Origin: Blastobasis lacticolella
Taxonomy: Eukaryota > Arthropoda > Insecta > Lepidoptera > Blastobasidae
Assembly (NCBI GenBank): GCA_905147135.1
Contig: LR990055.1
Coordinates: forward strand, 1,736,001 to 1,800,000
DNA: 64,000 bases
Direction of reading: 5' to 3'
Both the position numbers and the translations under genes were made by a program. Positions 11,585 through 23,315 of the stretch are shown piece by piece. The notes beneath the pieces were generated by a model. That model saw nothing but the letters and a program-made list of their open reading frames with translations. It was not told the origin of the DNA and did no database searches. The stretch's first letter is position 1, and every line of letters begins with the position of its first letter.

Positions 11585-11827
11585 TTGTAGCAGAATACTG
11601 TCATTGAGCTGCAAATGCGATCTGATTACAATTCAATCGAGCTATTAGTAACAGTAGGAAAATACCAAAAACGGGTTTAACTGCGATTAAGCTGTGTATG
11701 TGATCCAATTACAATTCGATCAAGCCATTAGTAAATTTTCGTAGTGGATCTCGCGTGCACGTCTTTAATTGTTTCGTACTGAGGTTGAGACTCTCTAAAG
11801 ATTTAAGAAAATTATGTATTAGAAGAA

Positions 11828-12095
11828 TGGATGACCTGAGTGGTTCAGTGGTCAACAGCCGGTCTGCCACGCAAGAGGTCTCGGGTTCGATTGCCGGCCG
11901 GGCAGAAATTGAAATGATGAATTTTAATTTCTGTTACGGGTCTGGATGTTCTATGAATAATAAGTATGTATTTAAAAAAATATAAGTAGTTTATCAGTTT
12001 CTAGCACCCATAACACAAGCTTTGCTTACTTTGGGGCTAGATGGCGCTGTGTGTGAATTTGTCCACGGTTATTTATTATTTATTTATTTATTATT
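11828..12095 (+). mobile_element. SINE-B, full-length
   Basis: tRNA-like head with A box region CTGAGTGGTTCAGTGGTCA and B box GGTTCGATTGCC. The conserved body follows (TTTCTGTTACGGGTCTGG, GGGGCTAGATGGCGCTGTG), then a TTATTTATT-rich tail. The promoter boxes are nearly intact. Confidence 0.85.
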
Positions 12096-12193
12096 ATTGT
12101 GTAAAAAGATACAATGAACTCGCATTAACAGCACTTCTCTTACATTTTAAGTATCAACTGAGATCGGTCGTTAGATGGGTTTAAAATGGGCGT

Positions 12194-12415
12194 TGCAAGC
12201 GTCGGTGGCCAAATAGCTAGCGAGAGTTAGGTACATAGTTCGATTCCCAATGCTGCCATGACCAACGACTTTTACTGAATTATGTTAATCGATGCTCTTA
12301 CGGTGAGGGAAAACATATTATCAGAGTCACGGAGGTTGCCAAATCCTGGATCATGGGTAAGACGCACTCCGGACCCTCGCGCCAGAACACAACGGGGATA
12401 TTAACGCCAACATGG
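12194..12415 (+). mobile_element. SINE-A, degenerate
   Basis: The head (GCGTCGGTGGCC, GTTCGATTCCC) and 3' body (CCAAATCCTGGATCATGGG, GGGATATTAACGCCAA) are recognisable, but about 100 bp of the middle is deleted between AAAACATATTATC and AGAGTCACGGAGG. Confidence 0.75.
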
Positions 12416-12683
12416 TTTAAATTTTAACGATTGTAAATAAAAAAATTTCTGGGTTTGCGAGTTTAATCAGAAAAGTATTCAATAGTTCATTTATTTATAC
12501 AGTATTCAATAGTTAAATTCGTTGAAAAGTATGCTAGAGATACATTCCATCATTCCATCCATCATCTAATCTTTCAACATCAGAAAATCTTGAAATCTCT
12601 ATTGCATTAAGAAATGCGATAGTAAGAGTACCGTTCATTCTCTGATCTGTGGAGGTACATGATTCAAAACGCCCGTATGAATA

Positions 12684-13037
12684 AATAATCATCTTGGCGT
12701 CAATAAGGCGTTGTACTCTCGTACGAGAGCACGGAGTCCGCCTTGACCATGATCCAGGATTTGGCAGATCAGGTAATTACAGTGGAGCGACTGCCACTAG
12801 ACCTCCGTGAACCTGTTTCTGGGGAACCTGACTCGATTGGATCATGGTTACACATTCAGTCGCCGTAATATGCAGGCTTCACCACGAGGCTTTTCCTCAC
12901 CGTAAGAGCGTCAGTTAGTGTTCAACTTATGTACATAACTCAGAAAAGAATCATTGATACATAGCGGCACTATGATTCGAACCGGGTATCTCGCGCTTAC
13001 GAATCGGACACCTCAACCACTAGACCACCGATGCTCC
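12684..13037 (-). mobile_element. SINE-A, full-length, reverse strand
   Basis: Runs from the tail (AATAATCATCTTGGCGTCAA) to the head (GATTCGAACC, then CTCAACCACTAGACCACCGA) on the + strand. The B and A boxes are recognisable, with substitutions. Confidence 0.85.
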
Positions 13038-13253
13038 AATCGTCAGTTTCGGATAACGACATCAAAATTAAAGGACGAACCTAACAACATACCAATACTC
13101 GTAATATAAACACCACTTTAGCAATTAGCAACTTCAAAGGGAATTATCCTTAAACAATTCTGTCTGGAAGCGTTGCTAGTGTTGGTTCTGAATCTATATA
13201 ACTCTTAGTTTACTGTTATAATATACAAGTGGAACCGGCGCGACTTTGTTTGC

Positions 13254-13455
13254 GTGGCGTTTTACCCCTACCCGATCCTACACCTGGGTAGGTGTGCACC
13301 ATGCACTAACCTCTACACTTATCTAAACCCAGCCTACACCAACCCTACACCCTCTCTTTTTTTGTTTTTGTTAACGACACCTTCCCTACACCTACCCCAC
13401 ACCTACGCCACACCTACCCTTTTTCCTATCATACAAACCTTGTCCTAACACTTAC
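13254..13455. repeat. Degenerate CCTACAC-type tandem array
   Basis: C-rich heptamer/octamer units (CCTACACC, ACCCTACACC, ACACCTACCCC) recur irregularly, then give way to an AT-rich stretch with ACAAACAAATAAACCGACAAAC. The array probably expanded inside a mobile element; the flank around 13490-13600 resembles that of repeat R at 45752-45940. Confidence 0.55.
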
Positions 13456-14104
13456 AAACAACAAAAACAGAGAAGTATTTTTCCATAGGTAGAAGAATTT
13501 TCTAAATCGGTTAATTAGTTTTTGAGTTTATCCATTACAAACAAATAAACCGACAAACAATCGAATCTTTCCTCTTCTAAGTATAAATAGAGGTAGATAT
13601 TTCTGTTAGACCTTATTTATTCAAATTACGCCCCAGTCAAAGTCGAGAGCGGCCACAATCTGGGCTTTAGGCTCAACTTGTACATTAAATTACCATCTAC
13701 AAGTTACGGAAAGACAATCTTAACCCTGTAGAGAACTGTGCTACCGAACTAATGTTAATAAGGGTTATTTTCGAGGACGAAGCAATTAAGGAGTCTATAT
13801 GAAGTGGACTTCATTATGCTCATGCGGTCAGGGGTCTAAAAGGTTACTTTAGAGTTTCATATTATGATTCATATAGTGCCACAAATTTATCTGATCCAGT
13901 GACCAAAACTGGAACTAAGTGACGCCCTTTAGAATTGCCATTACGATGTTGACAATAGCGACGTTGCAGTTAAGTTTGGGACAAATTCATATGAATCATA
14001 ATAAGAAACGCTTATGTGGTCTTTTTAGTCCTCCGGAATTGTTTTAGCGAGTGCTGTGCGTGAAGCTAGTAGGGCAAAGAGAAATATAAATATACAGGAA
14101 AAGA
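13456..14104. other. Intergenic sequence
   Basis: The start (to about 13600) looks like the end of a repeat R-like element (AAATCGGTTAATTAGTTTTTGAG, CTTTCCTCTTCTAAGTATA). Beyond that I recognise nothing. Confidence 0.35.
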
Positions 14105-14290
14105 GAGCCTACTTGAGCCCACTTTTAGCACACCGCTGTGTAATTTTTTTCTTCTCTTTCCTTGTGCTTTCCTGGAAAAATGTACAGGGCGAAGTTTGAA
14201 CCGCCGACCTCTGGATACCCGCTCCTACTACCTTAGGAACCGCTCGGCTACTGCGTCGATTACGCATCGGTGCGAAGATTTGCTCCTTTT
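14105..14290 (-). mobile_element. tRNA-headed SINE-like element, separate family
   Basis: On the reverse strand a class II tRNA-like head is visible: A box GTAGCCGAGCGGTTCCTAAGG, B box GGTTCAAACTTC. About 100 bp of body follows. The body does not match SINE-A, B or C and I see only this copy in the window. A tRNA pseudogene is the alternative. Confidence 0.5.
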
Positions 14291-15282
14291 TTGAATAAAA
14301 CAACCGGTAAAACTAACAGAACGGAACTACAGATGGAGACAAATAGAAAATGTCAGCTAGTATGTAACTGTCCCTCCCTTTCAATCTGTCATTTTAGTAA
14401 ACAATAATGTCTTTGTTCCGATTTTGTGCGCTCAATTAATTTTGACGGACGTATAGTGCAATAAGTTTTTCGAACTCTGTGCTTCCGCGTGTGACCTCAT
14501 AGTAATGTCTGTGAATTCTGGTGACTGAAGAAGTTGCATGTAAGTGTAAGAAAATAATTTAACTATTTCTTCCTCCCACAGAGAGCCTCCTCCGAGTGGA
14601 GCCAACAAAAAGCAAAGACGTCAGCTGCAATGACAAACTTTCTGACACGCAACAAAGCTACAGAGGTTTTATGAATGTTAATGTTTCATAATTAAGTTAC
14701 TTAGAAAGTTGTTGCTTCAGACCCTTGTTCGGAGTCACTGGTTGAGAATTATTTGCAACTTTGTTGGTTTTAAATTATTTTACTATGATAATTACTTAAC
14801 TTTTTTTTCTCGGTACTCGGCATTATCATCGTCACCAACAACCCATAATGGTCCACGGTCTTCTTTCACTGTTTGCAGTATTCCCTGAATAATGTACGTA
14901 ATCAAAAAATTGTATACTTCTTCATATAAAAGGCGAACTTTCGTATTTGCTCGTAAAATGTTTACAAAAGTTGCTAAACATTAATTAACGTCTAGGTATG
15001 TTTATAAAAGTTTCTAATGCTCCCAAACCGGGTGTGCCTAAATATTTGCAAATGTTTCGCAACACCGATTTTGGAGCACCTTGGGGTTCACACATTTTAA
15101 ACGTATGTTCCGTCTGGATTTCTTGCCGCGTATCTTTGTTTACGTCTAGCCCGATAAATAACCAAACAAAGGTACGTGGTATGAATGAACATAGGTACCT
15201 TTAAAATGTGCGATAATTACCGCGGTAGCTTAAAACATTACCTTGGGGTTCGTTTGAATCATGACAATCGGATTTGAGATCT
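14291..15282. other. Intergenic sequence
   Basis: No gene is visible. The stretch 15100-15180 (TTGCCGCGTATCTTTGTTTAC, then AACAAAGGTACG) is a small inverted pair related to the ends of the TIR element at 54889-55372, so it may be a decayed relative. Confidence 0.35.
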
Positions 15283-15503
15283 ACCAGCACCAACACTCGT
15301 GGGTGTCGTACAAGGCAACTAATATTATCGAGACAAAAAATCTAGAGTCTCCGTAGGCTGGAAAAGCATCGTTTTCCATTGTTATACTTATAATACTACG
15401 ATCTCCAACCCGCCTGCCAAGCTGGAGATTATGGCAATAACCTCCCCTTTCGTGGGAGAGGCCCTAAGTCCTGCAGTGGACTATTCTGGGCTGTGATGAC
15501 TAT
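15283..15503 (+). mobile_element. SINE-C copy
   Basis: CACTCGTGGGTGTCGTACAA through GGCCCTAAGTCCTGCAGTGG to GCTGTGATGACTATG. The head is truncated and there is a short internal deletion at GGAAAAGCATCG. Confidence 0.8.
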
Positions 15504-15867
15504 GCTTTACAATCCAATGTGATCTGCATAAGCAACACAAATTTTACACCCATTTACTTCTTTGCGACTCGCAATTCCGCTTTCTTTAATTTCTCTTCAC
15601 ATCAAATTACTTCCAATTCCTACTTCGACTTTTTTAATTTTTAGTATATATTTTATATGTATTAGCGAATAGGTATATGTAGTAATAGGTATATGTTTAT
15701 AGATATATTTGTATTGTAACTGTAAATATTTTATGTGTATAATAAATTAATTAATGCCTAAAATTCCTACTAAACATGAAACTTGATTAACTACTTTTGT
15801 TATCCCAAGAAATCATACATAATTAATTATAATCATCACACCCCATTTTTGGAGAACCCAGAATTGG

Positions 15868-16072
15868 GGTATCTATTCATAGTATAAGACAAAGTCGCTT
15901 CCTGCCGTCTGTCCCTATGTATCTTTGTACGATTACATCTTTGAAACTACGCAACGGATTTTAGTGTGGTTTTCAACAATAGAAAGACTCAAGAGGAAGG
16001 TTTAAGCAAAACAAAAGTGTAGGTAGGGGTATAGCAGTTGTACGCGAACGAAGTTGCGCCGGGTCCATTAGT
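15868..16072 (+). mobile_element. Repeat Q copy
   Basis: AGTATAAGACAAAGTCGCTTCC at the 5' side and ACGAAGTTGCGCCGGGTCCA, then TTAGT, at the 3' side match 34735-34933 closely. The family is a common-looking non-autonomous element. Its end (..GGGTCC.CTAGT) resembles a Helitron 3' end, but I cannot confirm the class. Confidence 0.6.
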
Positions 16073-16889
16073 AAACAATAAACAAAAAAGTCTTAATAAA
16101 AGCCAATAACACTGGAAGGAACAAACCGTGTAAACGGTGAGCATCTGCTCTCTAAAGCGAATGAATGGAAAAATCGCGTACCCCGTCATGAAATTGCCAT
16201 TTTTATTATCGGATTTTTGCCTTTCCCCCACTCAAGGGGTGAATACGTAAGTGAATGTCTATCGAAGTGAGGTTATGGGCCCAGAGTGTTTTGTCGCGAC
16301 GAAACGAATCAAACGATTGCAAGTTAGAACGTTCGCATGGACGATTTGATAAATTGTCGTGGAGTTGCGACTGTCATTTTGCTTAAATGCTTTTTAAGTA
16401 CCTAGTAGCCATTGGCAGCGGCTTTCACTCGCGCTCAGGTCGGATCTCTGTAAATGTTCAACGTTCCTGCAGGACTGTATTGTTTTGTCAGGATAAAAAG
16501 TAACCTATGTTACTCAGTGATAATGTACGCATAATATTAGTAAATATTTTTTTAAATCAGTTTGGTAGTTCTTGAGTTTATTCATTACAAAAAAATACAA
16601 ATATTTTCTCGTTATAATATTAAGTATAGACTTAGCCGACTAAGTCCTAAGTCCCCTGATGATAATGATGATGATGGTAGACTTAGCGGCTATCCAAATT
16701 AAATTACATACATTAATATGTTTGTCACGCTCAATGATTTATTTACTTCCCATAAAATACGCTTTATAGGTACTTAAAGAAAGTTTCATGCTGGAACTAA
16801 AATATTATGACTGGTATAAACCAGACACCAAAGGCAATAGACGCTAACACCCTCTTCTTTGGAGATTCGCTCAAAATACGTCTATACTA
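16073..16889. other. Intergenic with retroposon-like remnants
   Basis: 16470-16630 (TTTTGTCAGGATAAAAAGTAA ... CTCGTTATAATATTAAGTATAGA) resembles the end of repeat R at 45752-45940. The rest is unassigned. Confidence 0.35.
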
Positions 16890-17262
16890 TTAAAAAGCTA
16901 TAAAAACGCCGTGTCTGTACTATGCATAGAAGATATTTCAAAAAAAAATTCGACTTATACTGAGAATTATTATTTTGACCATTACTGAATGGATTTGGAT
17001 AGGGTTTTCACAGTTTGGTAGCTTGGGCTTCAACTCAAAATCTAAGCCATGGTTTATCTAATTCGGATGGGTAGAACCAGAGATACAGTTTGACCTTTCA
17101 GTACTAGATATAGACATAATTTTATTGAAAAAGAAATTACAATCCGTTATTTGTTGTTATTATCGTTTATACAATAAACAGGTCATTTATAATGGTCGAG
17201 CGGGCAAAACTACCATAAAAACTATTTTCACGCAAGCGAAGTCGCGGGCCAAAGCTAGTATC
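16890..17262 (+). mobile_element. Helitron-like non-autonomous element (tentative)
   Basis: It ends in CACGCAAGCGAAGTCGCGGG, then CCAAAGCTAGTA. The CGCGGGC..AGCTAGT terminus is similar to that of repeat Q. The 5' boundary is uncertain, about ATACTATTAAAAAGC. Confidence 0.4.
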
Positions 17263-18473
17263 TCCATAAGAATCTATCCTAAACAGACACTTGTCTAATA
17301 TTGTGATAAGGGTTCACACAATGCGATTACATACTCGTACATACCTGAATCAAGTTACGACTACAGGTACGTACTTAGGGATCAAAGGTAGCCTTGGCCT
17401 TCTCCTTGTTATACTTACACTTTTATTATTATCAATCAACAAAATCATAACCCCAGCAACAAAAATGCAGAACCCCAGGGTGTAACGGTGAGGTAGAAGA
17501 TGAAAGGCCTCATGCCTGTAATTGCATTGGCTACCTTATTCTTTAAACCAGAACACAACAATGCTAGCATTGTTGCTTGCCGGCAAAAATAGATAAGGCG
17601 GTGATACTCACCCAGGCGGACTTCTCAGTCTTGACAGAGTCTTACCACCTGATAATACTAGGATATCTTAACAACATTTTAAAGGAAGAAAAAGTTATAC
17701 TTATGTTCGATGTTTCCGGCTTTTAGCGCAACTTACAGCATGGAATCTGTCCCGAAGTCTGTATAATGTGTATTTATTTGACTTCTCATGTATCTACAAA
17801 TCAGGGTATATAATAGAGTACAAACACTAGCGGTGGTTACACGCTCTACCATACAAAAGACGTTTCACGCAATTACAACACTGCGGCTGCGTCCCATATA
17901 TCGTTTTTCTTTTTAAATATACAATAGGCAAAATTTTGCCATATTAATGCCCCTATAATATCTAGGTTACGTTAGTACATATTCATATTCTGTGATATAG
18001 GGGAATAGTCCAAATTAGGTTCTTATGTAAAGAAAAATTGGAAAAGCTTCCTTGATTCTTTTTGAAATTTGGAAAAGTTCATCGAAATTACGATGATTTT
18101 TCGTCACCGAATTCAGCTCAAACTACTCGACCAAATCAAATTCGTACCGCGCTAAGTGAGCCTTGTTAATGTATTTTGGAAATTCCAACCGAAAGTAATT
18201 TCACAAATGTGAGATCGTCCTTACACACCTGCTTCTAAAACTGAATTGTGGACCCCAAGTGGGCCCAAATTTCCTAAGTACGGCCCCGTAGTGACAGGTA
18301 ACTATTGACAGGGGTCACGACTTCAAGACCGCAGTGATGAGTGGCTAAGCATTTTCGGGTATGACCCCTTTACTGTAAATTGAAAGATTAGTTAATTGGA
18401 CCGTTGATCTTCGGATCGAAGGGTCTTGTCTATACACAGTCTAGGGTGGTCTAGGGGCACATTTATTATTATT
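17263..18473. other. Intergenic, no feature recognised
   Basis: No coding signal or shared repeat found. Contains the common TAGGGGCACATTTATT-type AT-rich sequence just before the SINE-B at 18474. Confidence 0.35.
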
Positions 18474-18725
18474 TGACGACCTGAGTGGTTCAATGGTCAA
18501 CATCCGGTCTGGGTTCGATTCCCGGCCAGGCAGAAATTGAAATGATGAATTTTAATTTCTGTTACGGGTCTGGGTGTGCTATGTATAATAAGTATGTATT
18601 TAAAAAAAACAAGTATGTAAGTAGTATATCAGTTATCTAGCACCCATAGTACAAGCTTTGCTTAGTTTGGGGCTAGATGGCGCTGTGTGAATTAGTCCAC
18701 GAAATTTTATTTTATTTATTTATTG
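18474..18725 (+). mobile_element. SINE-B copy
   Basis: The head (GACCTGAGTGGTTCAATGGTC, GGTTCGATTCCC) has a small deletion between the boxes, losing CACGCAAGAGGTCCC. Body and tail are otherwise intact (GGGGCTAGATGGCGCTGTG, then the TTTATTTATT tail). A poly-T tract follows at 18748-18765. Confidence 0.8.
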
Positions 18726-19157
18726 TTTTATTTTTATTTTATAACTTTTTTTTTTTTTTTTTTTGTTGTCGTGTCTTGGTGTCTTATGCCTTTTTCAGAG
18801 AAATAAATGTTTTTGTATTTGTATTATCACTACAAAGCGGATTTTTTCTTATACTCGATGACATAGCATAACCTACGGCACCCTGACAGTCTATATAGGC
18901 TGGCGGATTCACCTCATAAGCAAGATGAAAACAGTTTCAAACAGTTCCCAATGTACCCAGACCGATGTCCGAAGTCAGCAAACTAGATACTTCTTCATAT
19001 TGCATGGCGACTTTTGAAATTACTCGTATAATGTTTTCAAATTTCATGTTTCATTTTGTCTGTAAAAGTTAAATTGCTCCCACACCAGATGTTTCAAAAA
19101 GTTTACAAATATATCTCAACACCGTGTGTGTTTATGTTGTGTTTTAAAAAAACTTTA

Positions 19158-19483
19158 CATAATATCCCGGTTGTATTCTCGCGCACGAGAGCTCGGGGTC
19201 CGCCTTGACCATGATCCAGGATTTGGCAAATCAGATAATTAATGTGGAGGGACTGTCATCTGACCTCCATGACCCTGCTACTAAGCGTACCAGACTAAAT
19301 TGAATCATAGATACACATTCAGTGCAGGTTTCATCACCATGTTTTCGTCACCGTATGAGCATCGGTTAGTGTTCAACTAATTTACATAACTCAGAAAAGA
19401 GTCACGGTACATGTAGCGGGATTCAAACCAGGTAGGGACCTATCGCTTACGAGTCAGATGCCCTAACTAGGCCATGGCGCTCC
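19158..19483 (-). mobile_element. SINE-A copy, reverse strand
   Basis: From CGGTTGTATTCTCGCGCACG to the degenerate head (CCTAACTAGGCCATGGCGCTCC). Lies head to tail beside a reverse-strand SINE-C (19495). Confidence 0.8.
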
Positions 19484-19494
19484 TGTGTATGTAT

Positions 19495-19743
19495 AATCAC
19501 AGCCCATAACAGTCCACTGTAGGACTTAGGGCCTCTTCCACGAAAGGGGAGGCTTTTTGCCATAATCTCCATGCTTGGCAGGCGGGTTGGAGATCGCAGT
19601 GTTTTAAGTATAACAATGGAAAACGCTGCTGCCCATTTTCCAGCCAATGGAGACTCTAGATCTTGTCTCAATAACATTAGTCGCCTCGTACGACACCCAC
19701 GAGTGTAAGTGCTATTCTACTCGGCCGGACATCACACGGCTAA
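19495..19743 (-). mobile_element. SINE-C copy, reverse strand
   Basis: Starts TCACAGCCCATAACAGTCC and ends in the reverse of the head (CTCGGCCGGACATCACACGGC). All the family blocks are present. Confidence 0.82.
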
Positions 19744-20159
19744 TGTGTATGTATGTAGTCTATTTTCTTATATCGACATCATAAAACCCCACATTCGTTT
19801 ATTCCGCCGGCTTCCGCTTTAAACCTCCAATATTTCATTGTCAGTACTAAAACCTTGCTACTACGAATTAGAATAGTCTATTTACCCATTGTTTGATACT
19901 TGGAAATCGATTTATTGGAGTGTGAAAATCTAATTTCAACAATGTATTCTAAGCTCTTTGTTTATGTTGAACCGTTAGCAAATAAAGATGGCGGCGACAG
20001 TTCTTGTCAATTTCAAAATGGAATTCCGAACGATGGAAGTTAAGCTTCTTGTAAATAATTGCTCTGTAAATAATTTCGATAAATTACACCTACTAAATAA
20101 AGAGTTATTTAGTATTGAGGTGCTTGTATTTAGGTTGTGAAATCGCATTCGTGTCTTGG

Positions 20160-20765
20160 CGATATTCTCGCTATCTAACTACTGTTTTGATGCTGAAGTG
20201 GCTTTCATAATTTCGTTTTTGAGAAACTTACGTGAGCTTGAAGTGTCGCACACCACAATAGCGACCCCATTCCTCCCTTCTGCCGACCCGCTGTATACAA
20301 GCTTGTACCCCTGCCCGATTTCTCTAGACTTAGAGCCACGCCACCTCGTCTCTTGCAGGAATGCCACCTGAACGCAGCGCCTGTGCAACAAGTCGGCCAG
20401 CTCTCGAGACCGGCCGGTCAGAGAGCCAACGTTAAGCGTGGCAAAGCGGAGCTTCCTACTACTATATAGGCGCTAACTTCTTTAACCCTGCCCGCGCGTG
20501 ACAGGGTCGCCCTAGCCCACTTATCGCAGGTGTAGGGCGATATACCTGCGCGTCGTTTAGCGGCGACGCCCTAGCATGGTGTTGGTTTCTAGTAGCGGAC
20601 CTTTTCATAACAATTTTTGTGGTGTTTTGGCTTTTTATGTGCAGCGACTACCATCCGGCCCGCACGGCCCGTAGGGAAAAGCCTGTTTGTCATAGCCTCG
20701 TTCGTCTGTTAGCAGTCCCCCGACTACGTGCAGGCTGGGCCCCGTAACCCACCCCGTGTTTTTAT
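20160..20765 (-). pseudogene. 5' end of an RTE-like LINE (endonuclease start)
   Basis: On the reverse strand a frame from about 20460 down to 20179 begins with a phosphodiesterase/endonuclease signature: ATLNVGSLTGRSREL, then VQVAFLQETRW (the metal-binding Glu region) and YKLVYSGSAEGRNGVAIVV. This is the start of an APE-type endonuclease as found in RTE-like non-LTR elements. The upstream part (20460-20765) is GC-richer than its surroundings and probably the element's 5' UTR. The frame is lost after SASKQ, so only about 100 residues survive and the rest of ORF2 (RT) is absent. It is not a functional gene. Confidence 0.75.
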
Positions 20766-20872
20766 TAGCAATATTGTATGATAAGTTGATGACGTTGATT
20801 AGACACGATTCTTATAAATACATCAAAACAAGATAGTTCGATGTATTCAAATGTAGACAATTCGCGCTTTCT

Positions 20873-20912
20873 TTTCGTAAAAGTTACAAAAACTAAGTAT
20901 ACTTTTACGAAA
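20873..20912. repeat. 12-bp hairpin
   Basis: TTTCGTAAAAGT (20873-20884) and ACTTTTACGAAA (20901-20912) are perfect inverted repeats around a 16-nt loop. Confidence 0.6.
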
Positions 20913-21573
20913 CACCTTTCCGAGTATCTTTAGTTTGAAAATTCGAATCTTGAGAATCCTGTCCAAACAGCGCCATCTAGTGAGGCACGCCGAACTACAC
21001 TTTTTACTTTTTAAAGTAGCTGCCATAAATCCCCCATTCTTCTAACTATTCACCTAAATTGTGTTTAGTGTAGCCGTATGCAACAGGGTCGACAAATATT
21101 ATTTTTACTTTCGCTTTTCTGCGTGCCAGTACCGTTGCTTAGACAAACATTGTAGTCAGGGAGTCGGACGATACGTTCGTTCATTGTATTTTTAAAAAGA
21201 ATGGCTACAATTTTCGCTTGCGTCGCTCTTTTCTGGCTGGCGAAGAAAGGAGGAAATATGTTTACTTTGTTTCCGCTACAGTCCAATTGGAATCGTGATT
21301 GTGCTATTTTTAACTCGATGTTGAAAGGGATGTTGTGTTATTCAACGCCTTTGTATTTGCGTGTAACAGCTCTAGGACCGATTTCCACCGAACCTATTCC
21401 GATTCCGTTTTTTCCGATTTGAACCGGTTATATAAGATAAGCAAACTCATTGTATTGCAAAGTTATTGTGTCGTGGCGTCTATATGTAACAAATGTTTCT
21501 TTCTTTCTTCTTTTAAAAGGTTCAATGGCAATAGTTGTGATTTTAGCCTTACAATACATACAGATATACCTGA
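20913..21573. other. Intergenic, no feature recognised
   Basis: No repeat family or gene detected. Short open frames on both strands overlap each other and lack motifs. Confidence 0.35.
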
Positions 21574-21820
21574 CGACCTGAGTGGTTCAGTGGTCAACAT
21601 GCCAGTCTCCACGCAAGAGGTCCCGGGTTCGATTCCCGGCCGGGCAAAAATTTTTATAATGAATTTTAATTTCTGTTACGGGTCTGGGTGTTCTATGTAT
21701 AATATTTAAAAAGTATATAAGCAGTATATCAGTTACTTAGCAGCCATAGTCAAGCTATGCTTAGTTTGGGGCTAGATGGCGCTGTTTGAATTTGTCCATG
21801 ATTATTTATTTATTATTTAT
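21574..21820 (+). mobile_element. SINE-B copy
   Basis: Nearly consensus head (GACCTGAGTGGTTCAGTGGTC; GGTTCGATTCCC) and complete body through GGGGCTAGATGGCGCTGTTTG with an AT-rich tail. Probably one of the younger copies. Confidence 0.85.
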
Positions 21821-22159
21821 ACACACGCTCGCTTGTTTCCCATGTATGAAATGAAAGAATGAAAACAGTACGAGTAAATTAAGTATAAACCTTATCTCCA
21901 AAGCAAACTAACTTAATAAAAGTTTGAGCCGTATAATGGTTCATTCCCGTTGCCCCTAAACTTTATCCCCCGAATGGGAGACAACGGGAATAATGGTATA
22001 TGGAATGTAAATTAATTATCTGCCTGAAATAGGTACTTTACCAAATGTCGTTCCTGAAAAACTGCACAGAGCGTTTCAAACATTTACCTGCAACAATAAA
22101 AAACATTTTTATAATATTTTGTATTTCATATTATCCCTAAAGCTAAGAATGTAACATAT
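21821..22159. other. Intergenic, no feature recognised
   Basis: AT-rich; nothing assignable. Confidence 0.35.
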
Positions 22160-22510
22160 GTTTCGTGGAGTCAAAATGAGGATTGGTCACGATTTTTGTT
22201 TAGTGACTTTTTTATTAGCATAATACCACATGAAGCACTCTTAAACCAGAGAAAATATATGCGTTAGAACATATAATGCGTATCTAGGGCTATTTTCCAG
22301 GGGGGGCCTGGCCCCTGACGTGGCCGATGAAGCCGAGTCAATCGCCAATATACAGTCAGTGAGCACCCTATCCGTGGGTGGGCACCAGACCATTCTGGGG
22401 TGGGTACGGCCCACCCGGCCCCCCCTCTTCCTACGCGTATGGTTAGAACCCCGTGATTTTGGCAAGTCTGATGACGTCATTTGACACCCGGGTAAACCTT
22501 ACGTAACACG
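22160..22510 (-). mobile_element. Repeat P copy with GC-rich centre
   Basis: Both ends match the reverse complement of 43422-43720: the TGACGTCATCAGAC.TGCCAAAA block (here 22459-22481) and AGTCACTAAA.AAAAATCGTGAC (here about 22190-22215). Between them lies a G/C-homopolymer-rich segment (22290-22440) absent from the 43 kb copy. It is either element-specific sequence lost elsewhere or a nested insertion. Confidence 0.5.
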
Positions 22511-22732
22511 TAATAAAGCACATATTTCATAGCGCACATAACTTAGGCATTTCTAAACAAATTCCAAAAATGCTTTCACTGGTTATGCATTTAGATAGCT
22601 GATTTCAGTCGTATACATTTTTAGGCAAAAAGTGTGAAAGCAATATTAAAGTGGAATGTATTGCTCTTACGTTTTTTGCTTCTGAATTTAGTTATTTCTG
22701 TAGGCATAGAATGTAACATGTTCTTTTCCGAT

Positions 22733-23315
22733 GTCCTGGTTGTGCTCTCGCACACGAGGGCCCGGGGTCCGCCATGACCATAAAAATAAATAAATAAATA
22801 AAATAAATAATCGTGGACAAACTCACATAGCGCCATCTAGCCCCAAAGTAAGCAAAGCTTGTGTTATGGGTATATACTTTTAAATACATACTTATTATAC
22901 ATAGAACACCCAGACCCGTAACAGAATTAAAATTCATCATTAAAATTTTTGCCCGGCCGGGAATCAAACCCGGGACCTCTTGCGTGGCAGACCGGCATGT
23001 TGACCACTGAACCACTCAGGTCGTCAAACCAGGATGATCCAGGATTTGGCAGATCAGATAATTACAGTGGAGCGACTGCCATCTGACCTCCGTGACCCTG
23101 CTACTAAGGAACTTGACCAGATTGGATCATGGTTACACATTCAGACGCCTGAAACGTTTCATCACGTTATTTTCCCTCACCGTAAGAGCATCGGTTAGCA
23201 TTCAACAAATATACATAACTCAGAAAAGAGTCATTGGTGTATGGCCGCGGTGAAATTCGAACCCGGTACCTCTCGCTTATGAGGCGGGTACCTTAACCAC
23301 TCGGCCACCGAGACG
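22733..23315 (-). mobile_element. SINE-A interrupted by SINE-B
   Basis: The SINE-A body reads continuously once 22781-23025 is removed: GGTCCGCCATGACCA on the left joins ATGATCCAGGATTTGGC on the right. The head (AATTCGAACCCGG, then ACCACTCGGCCACCGA) is close to consensus. Confidence 0.85.
22781..23025 (-). mobile_element. SINE-B nested inside SINE-A
   Basis: Complete reverse-strand SINE-B: ATAAATAAATAAAATAAAT tail, GCGCCATCTAGCCCC, CAGACCCGTAACAGAATT, B box reverse GGGAATCAAACCC and terminal ACTCAGGTCGTC. This places SINE-B activity after the host SINE-A copy inserted. Confidence 0.87.

Larger units (their letters stand above)
11060..11745. mobile_element. MITE F, second copy, interrupted
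   Basis: The left arm (about 11060-11143: CAGCTCAACGGCAGCTTTAAT) and right arm (11585-11745: CATTGAGCTGC...GATTACAATTCAATCGAGC) match the MITE F copy at 7627-7875. They are separated by another inverted-repeat element at 11144-11584. Confidence 0.65.

Noticed and set aside
21335..21709. 124-codon frame near 21.5 kb
   Set aside because: Its second half is SINE-B (GGTTCGATTCCC head) in translation.
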